From: Niabella sp.
GTDB lineage: Bacteria; Bacteroidota; Bacteroidia; Chitinophagales; Chitinophagaceae
DNA length: 64,000 bases
Assembly (NCBI GenBank): GCA_017744715.1
Contig: JAGIAT010000004.1
Coordinates: 248,001-312,000, forward strand
Direction: 5' to 3'
This document shows positions 8,549 through 16,896 of this stretch, piece after piece. The notes below the pieces were generated by a model. That model did not search any database. It saw nothing but the letters and a program-made list of their open reading frames with translations, and had not been told where the DNA came from. The position numbers and the translations under genes were made by a program. Numbering within the stretch: the stretch's first letter is position 1; every line of letters starts with the position of its first letter.

Positions 8549-9370
8549 CTATTTCGCTGTATCCGGCTCTAAAAAGAACCGGTTCATAAACAACAGTTGA
8601 TAATAAATGGCATTCTGCCAGTACGTTGAAGTATGTCCGCCTGGCCGGGTGATATAGTCGTGCGGAATATTGCGCAACAATAACTCCTGGTGCAGGTTTT
8701 CATTTACTTTGTAAAAAAAGTCCTCGGTACCGCAGTCAATAATTATTTTTAATGTTTTAGGTTCGATCAGATGCAGCATGTTGATAACGGTATTTTTCTC
8801 CCAGCGCTCGGGGTTGTCTTTGTACTTGCCCAACCGTTTGGCCATATCCCAGTTATTGGGGAAGGGCCGGATATCCACTCCCCCGCTCATGCTTCCGGTA
8901 GCGCCAAATACATCCGGATGCTTTATGGCAAGGTATAAGGCGCCGTGTCCGCCCATACTGAGCCCGGCGATGCCCCTGCCTTTGGAAGATGCAATGGTGG
9001 CATAATGCTTATCTACCCAGGCTACCAGCTCGCCGGAAACAAAGGTTTCATATTGAAAGGATGGATCTACAGGGCTATCCCAGTACCAGCTGCCATATCC
9101 GCCGTCCGGGCATACCAGGATCATCTGGTATAAATCTGCACCGGCCTGTGCGCCCTTTACACCAGCCCAGTATGCGTAACTGCCACTGTACCCGTGCAAC
9201 AAATAAACCACCGGGTATTTTTTTGCCCTTGTGTAGTCGTCCGGCAATATCACCGAGGTTTTAATATTTTTTTTCATAGAGGAGCTATACACTTCCAACG
9301 TATCTACTTTAGCCGCCCAAAGATTCAAGCTCGCCAACAGGACAAGCCCGATAGTCATACACTTTTTCAT
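8549..9370 (-). CDS. secreted alpha/beta-hydrolase esterase (esterase D / feruloyl-esterase-like)
   Basis: I chose the ATG at 9370 because it gives a clean signal peptide (MKKCMTIGLVLLASLNLWA); an upstream in-frame start at 9412 would add 14 residues before it. The mature protein has the oxyanion region VVYLLHGYSGS and the nucleophile elbow GLSMGGHG (Ser138). It also has a likely acid Asp in IIDCGTEDFF and a catalytic His in RPGGHTSTYW. This is the putative esterase family that includes S-formylglutathione hydrolase, mycolyltransferase-like and feruloyl esterases. Secretion makes a carbohydrate-ester or lipid-ester substrate more likely than formylglutathione. Its length of 273 residues is normal. 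Confidence 0.85.
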   Translation of the reverse strand: MKKCMTIGLVLLASLNLWAAKVDTLEVYSSSMKKNIKTSVILPDDYTRAKKYPVVYLLHGYSGSYAYWAGVKGAQAGADLYQMILVCPDGGYGSWYWDSPVDPSFQYETFVSGELVAWVDKHYATIASSKGRGIAGLSMGGHGALYLAIKHPDVFGATGSMSGGVDIRPFPNNWDMAKRLGKYKDNPERWEKNTVINMLHLIEPKTLKIIIDCGTEDFFYKVNENLHQELLLRNIPHDYITRPGGHTSTYWQNAIYYQLLFMNRFFLEPDTAK

Positions 9371-9431
9371 TGTTTCGGATGCATTTCGTTTAATACGGAC
9401 GAATTTATACAAAAAATGGTAAGTACTGCCA

Positions 9432-9467
9432 ACAAATCAAAAGGCAGGTGGAGCTGCCACCTGCCTT
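9432..9467 (-). terminator. rho-independent terminator after the polysaccharide deacetylase gene
   Basis: On the minus strand an 11-bp stem (AAGGCAGGTGG pairing with CCACCTGCCTT, arms at 9457-9467 and 9441-9451) closes a 5-base loop. It is followed by TTGATTTG. It sits about 22 bases after the stop codon at 9490. Confidence 0.85.
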
Positions 9468-9489
9468 CATCCAGATATACTTTTTATGA

Positions 9490-10347
9490 TCAGAAACGTT
9501 TTTGATTGATCAGTGCTTCTTTTACACCGGGATATTCGGTAATTACAGCCAGCTCATAGCCGGGTTTTGCCTTTAGCTTTCGGATAAATTCATGCAGTTT
9601 CAACGAGTCGGCAGAAGACTTCCACATCTGGTCGTGCGCCAGGATAACCAGGTTATCCGGTTTCAGGGTTTTATTGGATGCAAACAGATGATCTACCTGT
9701 GCCATCAGCTGATCGGGGCTTTGCAGGGCCTGCGAATTCTTGTGATTAAACTGCCATTCCAGGTCCCAGCCAATGAGTACATACCCGCCTTTCCGCTGAA
9801 GAGAGTCAATGACCGATTTATTCTTTAAAAGATCGGTACGGCTGATGCTATCAATACGCCAGGCGTTGCGGCCGGGAGTACGGGCGATGGGTTCTTTCAG
9901 CATCATCATCGCCTGGGCGCGGTTAAAATCGGAAATCACCGAATCCGGATTTTTATAAAAACCGGTAAACCGGTTCCGCCAGGCGTGCGAATAGCTGTGA
10001 TTAAAAAGTTCGATGCCCGGAAAGGTTTGCAGTTGCTCCCACATAAGTTTCTGCTCGGGACTGGCCTTGGTATGCAACCCGATCAAAAACATGGTAGCCG
10101 GTACCTGCTCTTCTTTCAGGATGGTTAACAGGTTGCGGGTGCCCAGGTTCGGACCATCGTCGAAGGTCATAAAGATGCGCTTCTTTTTTTCCCGTACTTT
10201 TTCCTTTTGCGGATCCTTCAGATTGATTTCCACCGAATCGGGGATACGGAGATCTGCTCCCAGTTTTTGCCCTTTCGTATCGGAGTCGTTACAGGAAAAA
10301 AGCTGCAGTACAGCCAGGAAACCCAATAAGCAATAGCATTTCCTCAT
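9490..10347 (-). CDS. polysaccharide deacetylase (NodB / carbohydrate esterase 4) lipoprotein
   Basis: Starting at the ATG at 10347 gives MRKCYCLLGFLAVLQLFSC, a lipoprotein signal with the lipobox Cys at residue 19; in-frame starts at 10395 and 10410 would place this signal internally. The NodB motifs are present: TFDDGPN (catalytic Asp63 and metal Asp64), NHSYSH (two metal His), and an Arg motif RTPGRNAWRI. Family members remove N- or O-acetyl groups from peptidoglycan, chitin or xylan. As a lipoprotein it would act outside the inner membrane. The gene has its own terminator and a 188-base upstream spacer, so it appears to be transcribed alone. Confidence 0.86.
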   Translation of the reverse strand: MRKCYCLLGFLAVLQLFSCNDSDTKGQKLGADLRIPDSVEINLKDPQKEKVREKKKRIFMTFDDGPNLGTRNLLTILKEEQVPATMFLIGLHTKASPEQKLMWEQLQTFPGIELFNHSYSHAWRNRFTGFYKNPDSVISDFNRAQAMMMLKEPIARTPGRNAWRIDSISRTDLLKNKSVIDSLQRKGGYVLIGWDLEWQFNHKNSQALQSPDQLMAQVDHLFASNKTLKPDNLVILAHDQMWKSSADSLKLHEFIRKLKAKPGYELAVITEYPGVKEALINQKRF

Positions 10348-10598
10348 AAAAACAGGGTGTCCGTTTTGAGCGGTCCCTTTTGTCAATAGTTTCATATTTC
10401 TTAAAATCAAAAGAAATTGTAAAACCCAGGGTGCCAGTGGATGGGTCAGCTAAAGGTCAAAAGTCTCCGGAACAACACCAACAGACTTTCCAAATGTGCA
10501 TTCCATATTATTTTACAATTCGAATGTAAAACTAATCAAAGCACCCATGATTTCAAAAAAATCTTCCCATGATCCCGATCAAGATCTTGCGGCGCCCG

Positions 10599-11489
10599 TT
10601 AACGGCCAAAAGTGTCGTAATTGTCCTGGGCATATTTTTCAAACCGCTTCAGCAAAGCCACATTCTTCTGTTCTACGTCGGTAAGCGCGCCGTCGATGGT
10701 ATTGGTTACGGGAACATACCAGTCTACCTGGTCAAAGAACTGCCGTACGCCCTTGCTTTTAAACGAGTACCCATGCCGGGCAAAGATGGTGTTGCGGATG
10801 ATTTCCAGATCCAGTTTTTTCAGGTTTTTGAGTTGCTTTTCAGTAAGTTCATTTGCCGATCCGTTCAACCTGTACACTTCCTCCGAAGCCGCCCGGTAAA
10901 CGTTGTTTATGGATGTATCAACCGTTCCGTCTTCGTTGGTGTACAGTTCGGTTTGGGTACGCCCGTTTTCATAATCCACGTATTCCCAGTCTTCCGGAAG
11001 CATCAGGTTTGCACTGTACAGAAATGGTTTTTTCACCAGCGTAAATTCTTTTACAGGGTGCGCTACGGCTGTTGCTTTATACGCCTTCCAGCGGCCTTTG
11101 AGCGTATCGCCCACAATGGAAAATTCAAACCGGCCGTCGTGCCGGTCGCTGCCGGGTTCATCCATCACAAAAGAATAGGTATTACCGGCGACCGTCAACG
11201 TTCCTTTCATTGGCCGGTCGTTTCCTTTTACCACGCTTCTGCCCTCCACTCCTTCAGCGGTGATCCGGCTTAACCGGATATTGATCCGGGCCACATCCTC
11301 GTAATCCGGCGTTCCGCCGGCGATGCTTACAAAGTCGCCTACCCAGTTGCCATAAAGCTCTGTATGCAGTTCGGGCGGCAGCTCCTGCACCATTGCAGCA
11401 GGTTTGCCGGTTGCAGCCGGTTTCTTTTTTGAATTACAGGCAAAAAGCAGGATCAGGCAGAACAGGATAAATGGATACGCGTATTTCAT
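10599..11489 (-). CDS. YARHG-domain lipoprotein
   Basis: The 296-residue product begins with a lipoprotein signal (lipobox Cys at residue 18 in LILLFACN). Its C-terminal 80 residues form a YARHG domain, seen here as NTIFARHGYSFKSKGVRQFF followed by the WY-V-P block. The middle (about 40-150) looks like a beta-rich lipocalin-like segment containing GTLTVAGNTYSFVM, but I cannot assign it. YARHG domains occur in extracellular proteins and have no settled function. The start overlaps the DUF2306 stop by ATGA, so translation is coupled. It is the last gene of the mce-GH76-DUF2306-YARHG run. Confidence 0.85.
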   Translation of the reverse strand: MKYAYPFILFCLILLFACNSKKKPAATGKPAAMVQELPPELHTELYGNWVGDFVSIAGGTPDYEDVARINIRLSRITAEGVEGRSVVKGNDRPMKGTLTVAGNTYSFVMDEPGSDRHDGRFEFSIVGDTLKGRWKAYKATAVAHPVKEFTLVKKPFLYSANLMLPEDWEYVDYENGRTQTELYTNEDGTVDTSINNVYRAASEEVYRLNGSANELTEKQLKNLKKLDLEIIRNTIFARHGYSFKSKGVRQFFDQVDWYVPVTNTIDGALTDVEQKNVALLKRFEKYAQDNYDTFGR

Positions 11490-12154
11490 TTTGCTTTGAT
11501 TTTATAGATCATATATTCCGCAACCAACCAGTTGGGAATCCATCCCAACCCGGCTACGATTATGTATACATCCATCGGCGCAGGATGAAAGAGCTGTACC
11601 AGGAGCCACTTCCACAACCGCAGGGTAATGGCCGATAATGTAAGCGCATAACTCCGGATCATCATAAACCGGTGCTGCCTGAAATCCCGTTTTTTTGCGG
11701 CCCATACAGCCTGCCATGTAAAGTACCACCACAATACCGAAAGGACGGTAAAAAACAGCGAGGCGATCCATCCGCCGTTGGCGTGTATGCCCATCACAAA
11801 GCCGGTTGGAGCCGAAAAACACAGCACCACTATTACATACAGGTACCCCACTGTCCGGTGCAGTTTCCGCCGCCTCCGGAGCAGCCAGGTACTAAACTGG
11901 GTGAACCCTGCCACCAGGCAACCTACCGAAGTATATACATGTGTGTAAAATACCGGGATATAATACGAGTACCCTTCTACCTCGGTTTGTTTTATCTGCA
12001 GAAAAGCGGCCGTGCTGCTAAACGGAATGTAGCGCAGTGTGATCTCCAGCATTAAAAAACTAAAAAAACCCAGCAATACCAGGCCAAGCAGTTGAGCAGT
12101 TGCTTTATGTTTTTTTGTTAGCTGCAACGCGAAAATTTGACGTAAAAGTAGCAC
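11486..12154 (-). CDS. DUF2306 family membrane protein (GTG start)
   Basis: The 222-residue product has about six predicted membrane segments and the DUF2306 pattern: a conserved His in FYTHVYTSVG, RRRRKLHRTVGYLYV after the second helix, and HRFMMIRSYALTLSAITLRL near the end. The first codon is GTG at 12154, embedded in TAATGTG right after the GH76 stop. The ATG two bases upstream (12156) is in another frame and stops within about 40 bases, so GTG is the start. The repeated His residues recall haem-binding membrane proteins, but the function of the family is unknown. It overlaps the next gene by four bases. Confidence 0.82.
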   Translation of the reverse strand: MLLLRQIFALQLTKKHKATAQLLGLVLLGFFSFLMLEITLRYIPFSSTAAFLQIKQTEVEGYSYYIPVFYTHVYTSVGCLVAGFTQFSTWLLRRRRKLHRTVGYLYVIVVLCFSAPTGFVMGIHANGGWIASLFFTVLSVLWWYFTWQAVWAAKKRDFRQHRFMMIRSYALTLSAITLRLWKWLLVQLFHPAPMDVYIIVAGLGWIPNWLVAEYMIYKIKAK

Positions 12155-12155
12155 A

Positions 12156-13268
12156 TTATTTCAGGACGCCCTGCTTTTGCAGTACTGCCATCTGCGCCAG
12201 CAGCTCCAGCATGCCTCCCTGGGGCACCAGGTTCTGGGATTTACCATTACCGCCCGCCAAACCTTGTGCGGTTTTATGCGCGATGGCGTGGTCTACAGCG
12301 GCCCGGAAGGCTTCCAGGTAACGGGCATTTCCGTCTATACGCCAGAGACGCAGAAATCCCCGCAGCAATACGGCATTGAACCAGAAATTATCCTTCAGCT
12401 CCTGGTTCTTCAGGAAATACGTATCGGCGGCGGCTGCCATGTTTTGAGCCGTGGTCAGATAGGTGGTATCACGGGTCAGTTCATAAAAAAGCACGCTGGC
12501 TTCAAGCATGGTGCCGGTGTTGTAAGAATACACCCGCTTATCGACCCGGTATGCTTTTACGTTCAGATGGTCATAATACAATCCCTGCGGGGTGCGGAGC
12601 CAGTGGTTTACCCACCGGTACAATGCGGTGGCCGTTTTAAAATACGTGCTGTCGCCGGTGGCTTTGTATAGCTGAAGAGCCAGCAGGATGCCGGGGCCGT
12701 TGCTGCAGGTATTCTTGGTACGCTTATTTCCCTCCTGCCAGTAAAGCCCGCCTCCGGAAACCGTATCCAGCCCGGTCATCATAAAACGGTAAATGCCGGT
12801 TGCTGTCTTCAGCCAGTGCGGTTCTTTTGTAACTTCATACTGACGCATGGCGGTAATGCCGATCCATTGATTGTCGTCGTAAAAACGGTCGCCGCCGCCC
12901 AGCTCCGGAGGATACGACGCATAACCGGCAGCCGGTGCCCGCTGATCCTCATATTTCCGGATGATCCCGAATGTATGTTCAAAATCCTTCGCCCCGTTTT
13001 CCAGAACGGCACCTGCCTGGTAGGCTTCAAACAATGCGCAAAGCGGCCAGAGGTACGAAACTTTCCGGTCGTTGGGTTGTGCCGGAACCTGTTCAATATA
13101 ATATTGCAGTTCCGGTTTGTAATACTGTTTCAGGATCTGTTCTTTAAGCAGGGCATATTCCTTTGCATAGTTCCGTTGCTGGGCAATGGTGCCATTGGCA
13201 ACAAAGAAAAAAACAATCAGCATCCATCCGCCGCTGTAGCGGAGCACGGCATTCCACTTACTTTTCAT
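12156..13268 (-). CDS. glycoside hydrolase family 76, alpha-1,6-mannanase-like
   Basis: The 370-residue protein has an N-terminal signal (SGGWMLIVFFFVANGTIAQ) followed by an (alpha/alpha)6-barrel sequence. The paired catalytic Asp of GH76 are visible in RFYDDNQW (Asp131 and Asp132), with SYLWPLCALFEAYQAGA before and SNGPGILLALQLYKATGD after, all typical GH76 blocks. GH76 enzymes cut alpha-1,6-mannan backbones such as those of yeast cell wall. The start overlaps the mce stop by 11 bases and the stop abuts the DUF2306 start. No SusC/SusD pair is adjacent, so this GH76 sits outside a usual mannan locus. A non-mannan role cannot be excluded. Confidence 0.85.
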   Translation of the reverse strand: MKSKWNAVLRYSGGWMLIVFFFVANGTIAQQRNYAKEYALLKEQILKQYYKPELQYYIEQVPAQPNDRKVSYLWPLCALFEAYQAGAVLENGAKDFEHTFGIIRKYEDQRAPAAGYASYPPELGGGDRFYDDNQWIGITAMRQYEVTKEPHWLKTATGIYRFMMTGLDTVSGGGLYWQEGNKRTKNTCSNGPGILLALQLYKATGDSTYFKTATALYRWVNHWLRTPQGLYYDHLNVKAYRVDKRVYSYNTGTMLEASVLFYELTRDTTYLTTAQNMAAAADTYFLKNQELKDNFWFNAVLLRGFLRLWRIDGNARYLEAFRAAVDHAIAHKTAQGLAGGNGKSQNLVPQGGMLELLAQMAVLQKQGVLK

Positions 13269-13674
13269 CGGCTGATTTTGAGCATAATTCTGTTAACACC
13301 CCATGGGTGGATTTGGGATGCAAAAACGCGATCTGTAACCCTTCCGCACCCGGTCGCGGGGTGGTATCAATAAGGGTAACGCCTTTTTCCTCAGCAGACC
13401 GTAATGCGTCGTTGATATTATTAACAGCAAAGGCGATATGGTGCACGCCTTCTCCTTTTTTTTCAATAAACCGGGCTACCGGTCCTTCTGCATCCATCGA
13501 TTCCAGCAATTCGATTTTGGTATCCCCGATCTTAAAAAATGCGGTCCGCACTTTCTGGTCGGCCACTTCCTCTACCCGGTAGCATTGCAATCCGAATACG
13601 TTTTCCCAGTAACGGATGCTTTCCTCCAGATTCCGCACCGCCAAACCAATATGTTCAATATGTGTTGGTTTCAT
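13258..13674 (-). CDS. mce: methylmalonyl-CoA epimerase
   Basis: The 138-residue product begins MKPTHIEHIGLAVRNLEES and contains GVHHIAFAVNNI and HPKSTHGVLTELC. These are the paired beta-alpha-beta-beta-beta motifs of the vicinal oxygen chelate superfamily, with metal ligands His10, a central Gln/Glu and the HHI and TEL elements. It would interconvert (R)- and (S)-methylmalonyl-CoA in the propionate-succinate route. Its length is normal. Its last 11 bases overlap GH76, an odd pairing of a central-metabolism enzyme with a secreted hydrolase that probably reflects compact gene order. Confidence 0.93.
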   Translation of the reverse strand: MKPTHIEHIGLAVRNLEESIRYWENVFGLQCYRVEEVADQKVRTAFFKIGDTKIELLESMDAEGPVARFIEKKGEGVHHIAFAVNNINDALRSAEEKGVTLIDTTPRPGAEGLQIAFLHPKSTHGVLTELCSKSADEK

Positions 13675-13705
13675 TGTTTACTGTTTAATATTGCAATCAG
13701 GTCGA

Positions 13706-14512
13706 TTACTTAATGAAAAAGTCTTTTTTATCCAACGTGTTGGCACTGAAATAACCCAATGCCCCTCCACGGATGTTTGACGCAGGATTGCCCGGAGACG
13801 CGCTCTGGCTTTGGCCCAGGCCACTTTGCGCCAAACTGTACCAGAAGTCATAATTGGCCTTATTGATACAACGCATTTCCACCGTCAGGTTATCGCCTCT
13901 TTTCAGATCCAACGCCGCATCACCCGCAAAGGTCAGCAATTCATACACCACGTTCCGGCCATTGATCAGTTTATCATTGGTTACAAAAATCGTATTCTCT
14001 TTACGTCCGTCTACAAACTGGGTAAACCGGTATGCATTGCCCTCACCCGGCGGATCTTTGAACTCCACGGTAGCAATCAGTCGCTGCCGCCCAACAAATA
14101 CCCTGCTGGTGGTGTACAGGGAATCCAGCTTTACTTTTTGCGGCATCGTGGAACTGGCCGTAAACACTTCACCCCCTATTTTTACCGATAACTGATAGGT
14201 GGCCCCGGGTTTTCCCGAAGCATTGGCGCGGTAAAGCCCGTTGCCTTTATGCTGGAGCAGCACGGGCGCTTTGCCTGCTTCAGCAATGGTTACAATGGCA
14301 TTATCAACCCCATCAAAAAGGTTGGGATCTGAAATATGGAGCGTTTGGGAAACAATCACGCTGTAAGAATCATCCCGGTCGGTTAAGGTGCCTTCGATCA
14401 CATATTTTTTATTGACGTTATTGATATCTACCTGGATCACTTTCTGGCAGCCGGTTGCCACCAGGAGCAGGAGACCCAGGAAACCATAAACAAAAAAGGC
14501 ACTTCGATTCAT
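13706..14512 (-). CDS. DUF4249 outer-membrane lipoprotein
   Basis: The 268-residue product begins with a lipoprotein signal (lipobox LVATGC, Cys22) and follows the DUF4249 pattern VIQVDINNVNKKYVIEGTLTD...YSVIVSQT, followed by an Ig-like beta-sandwich region. Genes of this family regularly follow a TonB-dependent receptor, as here, where the receptor stop is 6 bases upstream. By analogy with SusD-type lids, it may assist ligand capture at the outer membrane, but this has not been shown for the family. About 268 residues is at the short end for DUF4249. Confidence 0.85.
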   Translation of the reverse strand: MNRSAFFVYGFLGLLLLVATGCQKVIQVDINNVNKKYVIEGTLTDRDDSYSVIVSQTLHISDPNLFDGVDNAIVTIAEAGKAPVLLQHKGNGLYRANASGKPGATYQLSVKIGGEVFTASSTMPQKVKLDSLYTTSRVFVGRQRLIATVEFKDPPGEGNAYRFTQFVDGRKENTIFVTNDKLINGRNVVYELLTFAGDAALDLKRGDNLTVEMRCINKANYDFWYSLAQSGLGQSQSASPGNPASNIRGGALGYFSANTLDKKDFFIK

Positions 14513-14518
14513 ATTGGT

Positions 14519-16840
14519 CTAAAATTTAAAATGCCAGGAAACAGAGGGCACAAAACGGAAAAGAGAGGTTTGTACAGCCTCCGTTATATCGGAATTCTTG
14601 TCATTTTGCTGAAAGGTGATCAGGTAGGCGTTTTCACGTCCATAGGCATTAAAGAGACTAAATGCCAATTCCGAAGAAGTATTTTTCCTCCTGGTTTTTA
14701 ACTGCCGGGTAGCGCCCAGGTCCAGCCGGTGATAGGCGGGCATCCGGTAGGCATTGCGCTTTGTATAGTAGAATACGATCTGTTTATCGATCACGTACTT
14801 TCCGCTGGGGAAGGTTACGGCGTCGCCGGTATAATAGACCCAGTTGGCAGAAAGGTTCCATTTTTTGTTCAGCTGGTAATTGGTTACGATGGCCACATCG
14901 TGGGTACGGTCCTGACGGGCGTTATACCATTCCCCGTCGTTAATACCGGCAATCTTCCGTTCGGTTTTGGAAAGTGTATAGCCTACCCATCCGGTGAACC
15001 TTCCCTGCTTTTTCTTCAGCAGCAATTCCAGACCGTAGGCCCTTCCGATACCGGAGAGCAGCTGTGTTTCAATAGCGTCATTGGTATATACATCTGCCCC
15101 GGTACGGTAATCGATCTGGTTCTGAAATGCTTTGTAATAGGCTTCAGCGGTAAGTTCATACCGGTTCCCGGAAAGATTTTTATACCAACCCATCGAATAA
15201 ATATCTACAAGTTCGGGCTTAATGCTGTTGGTACTGGCTACCCATTTATCGGTAGGAAAATTGGCGGCCGAGTTGGAGATCAGGTGCAGGTTCTGGGCGT
15301 TACGGGCATAGGATGCCTTCAGCGATGTGCTGCTGTTTAGGATAAAGCTGGCAGCGATCCGGGGTTCCATGTTCCAGTAATTTTTTACAAGCGCACCTTT
15401 CCGGTAGCTTAAGGTGTCGGTAATGGCGCCGTTGCCATCTACTTCATAAAAATCACCTGGTCCAAAAATGGCAAAGGAAGACAGGCGCATGCCAAAGGTC
15501 AGGTTCAGCCAGGAGGCGGCGCTCCAGGTATCGGTGGCAAAAACGGCTGTTTCCCAGGAGTAGCGGTCCTGAAGATAAAGATCGTTGTAGCTTGTTTTGC
15601 CGGAGCTGGTGATCTCACCCGGGGTGATCGTATGGTAAATGGAATTGAATCCAAAGCGAAGCGAATGGCGGGACCCCGCATACCATTGTATTTCCTCCTT
15701 CAGGTTCAGATCACGGATCTGTGAAAAAATGTTCAGATCGTTGTTGGCATTATTAATGGCGATATTATAATTAAAATCGCTGTAGATAAAAGAGGTGTTG
15801 GAGAAGAGCCGGTCGTTAAAAATATGGTTCCAGCGTAGTGTTCCGGTCTTGTTTCCCCAGTCCATCCCAAATTGTTTCTCCAGCTTCAGCACATCGCGCC
15901 CCAGGTAACCGGAAAGATACAACCGGTCCTTTTCCCCAAGCGTGTAATTCATCTTGGCATTGATATCATAAAAAAACAGGCGGGTATTCTTATTGGTAGA
16001 ATCGCCAAATACCGGCAGGAACAGGTCTGCATAGGTGCGTCTGCCGGATACCAGGAAGGAGGACCGGTCTTCCTGTATGGGCCCTTCCACATTGAGTTTT
16101 GCCGAAATCAATCCTACACCACCGCTTACCGCATACCGCTGATTATTGCCCTCGTTCATTTTTACATCCAGCACCGATGAAAGCCGGCCGCCATACTGGG
16201 CCGGCATGCCGCCTTTATAAACCGTTACATCTTTTACAATATCCGAATTAAAGGTAGAAAAGAAGCCCATGAGGTGCGAGGCATTGTATACATTGGCTTC
16301 ATCCAGAAGGATCAGGTTCTGATCGGTAGAGCCGCCTCTGACATAAAAGCCGCTGTTGCCATCACCCGCAGATTTGATCCCCGGCAGCAACTGAATGGCC
16401 TTTAAAATATCCCGCTCTCCCAATAGCATGGGGATGGTATTGATTTCTTTCATCGTCAGCCGCTCCACGCCCATCTGCGTGCCCCGGATGGTACGGCCCT
16501 TTGTATTGGCGGTCACCTGCACATCATCCAGGTTTACAACCTGGTCCGGCAGTAATATATTCTGTACCTTATTGCTGTTTAGCTGAATGGTTTCTGTTAC
16601 CGTTTCGTAGCCAACAGCCGAATAAGAAACCGTATACGTTCCTTTCGAAAGGGTAAGCGAATAGAAGCCATATTCATTGGAAGTAGTACCGGCGGCACCG
16701 CCCTGCACTTCCACACTCGCATTGATCAATGTTTCCCCGCTGGCTGCTGATTTTACAGTACCGCTAAGGGTCATCTTTTCCTGCGAAAAGGAAACCAGTG
16801 CGAATAGTATGGCAATAAAAAGAATACCTGTCTTCTTCAT
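14519..16840 (-). CDS. TonB-dependent receptor with carboxypeptidase-regulatory-like domain
   Basis: I chose the ATG at 16840 because it starts a normal signal peptide (MKKTGILFIAILFALVSFSQ); an in-frame start at 16864 adds eight residues. After the signal come a CarboxypepD_reg-like beta-sandwich (about 20-105) and a plug domain with ERDILKAIQLLPGIKSAG and FYVRGGSTDQNLILLDEA. A 22-strand barrel follows, ending in VSWHFKF with a terminal Phe suited to BAM recognition. There is no SusC-type STN domain. With its DUF4249 partner it forms a two-gene unit. The ligand is unknown, and the pairing is a common Bacteroidota arrangement distinct from SusC/SusD. Confidence 0.9.
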   Translation of the reverse strand: MKKTGILFIAILFALVSFSQEKMTLSGTVKSAASGETLINASVEVQGGAAGTTSNEYGFYSLTLSKGTYTVSYSAVGYETVTETIQLNSNKVQNILLPDQVVNLDDVQVTANTKGRTIRGTQMGVERLTMKEINTIPMLLGERDILKAIQLLPGIKSAGDGNSGFYVRGGSTDQNLILLDEANVYNASHLMGFFSTFNSDIVKDVTVYKGGMPAQYGGRLSSVLDVKMNEGNNQRYAVSGGVGLISAKLNVEGPIQEDRSSFLVSGRRTYADLFLPVFGDSTNKNTRLFFYDINAKMNYTLGEKDRLYLSGYLGRDVLKLEKQFGMDWGNKTGTLRWNHIFNDRLFSNTSFIYSDFNYNIAINNANNDLNIFSQIRDLNLKEEIQWYAGSRHSLRFGFNSIYHTITPGEITSSGKTSYNDLYLQDRYSWETAVFATDTWSAASWLNLTFGMRLSSFAIFGPGDFYEVDGNGAITDTLSYRKGALVKNYWNMEPRIAASFILNSSTSLKASYARNAQNLHLISNSAANFPTDKWVASTNSIKPELVDIYSMGWYKNLSGNRYELTAEAYYKAFQNQIDYRTGADVYTNDAIETQLLSGIGRAYGLELLLKKKQGRFTGWVGYTLSKTERKIAGINDGEWYNARQDRTHDVAIVTNYQLNKKWNLSANWVYYTGDAVTFPSGKYVIDKQIVFYYTKRNAYRMPAYHRLDLGATRQLKTRRKNTSSELAFSLFNAYGRENAYLITFQQNDKNSDITEAVQTSLFRFVPSVSWHFKF

Positions 16841-16896
16841 AAATGATGTCATAAACAACCTCAATTCAACAAAAATAACCGAACTGCGGCAGATTA

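Noticed and set aside
10511..10531. TTTTACA...TGTAAAA palindrome upstream of the deacetylase
   Set aside because: The arms are only 7 bases and A/T-rich with an imperfect centre, so chance is a sufficient explanation.
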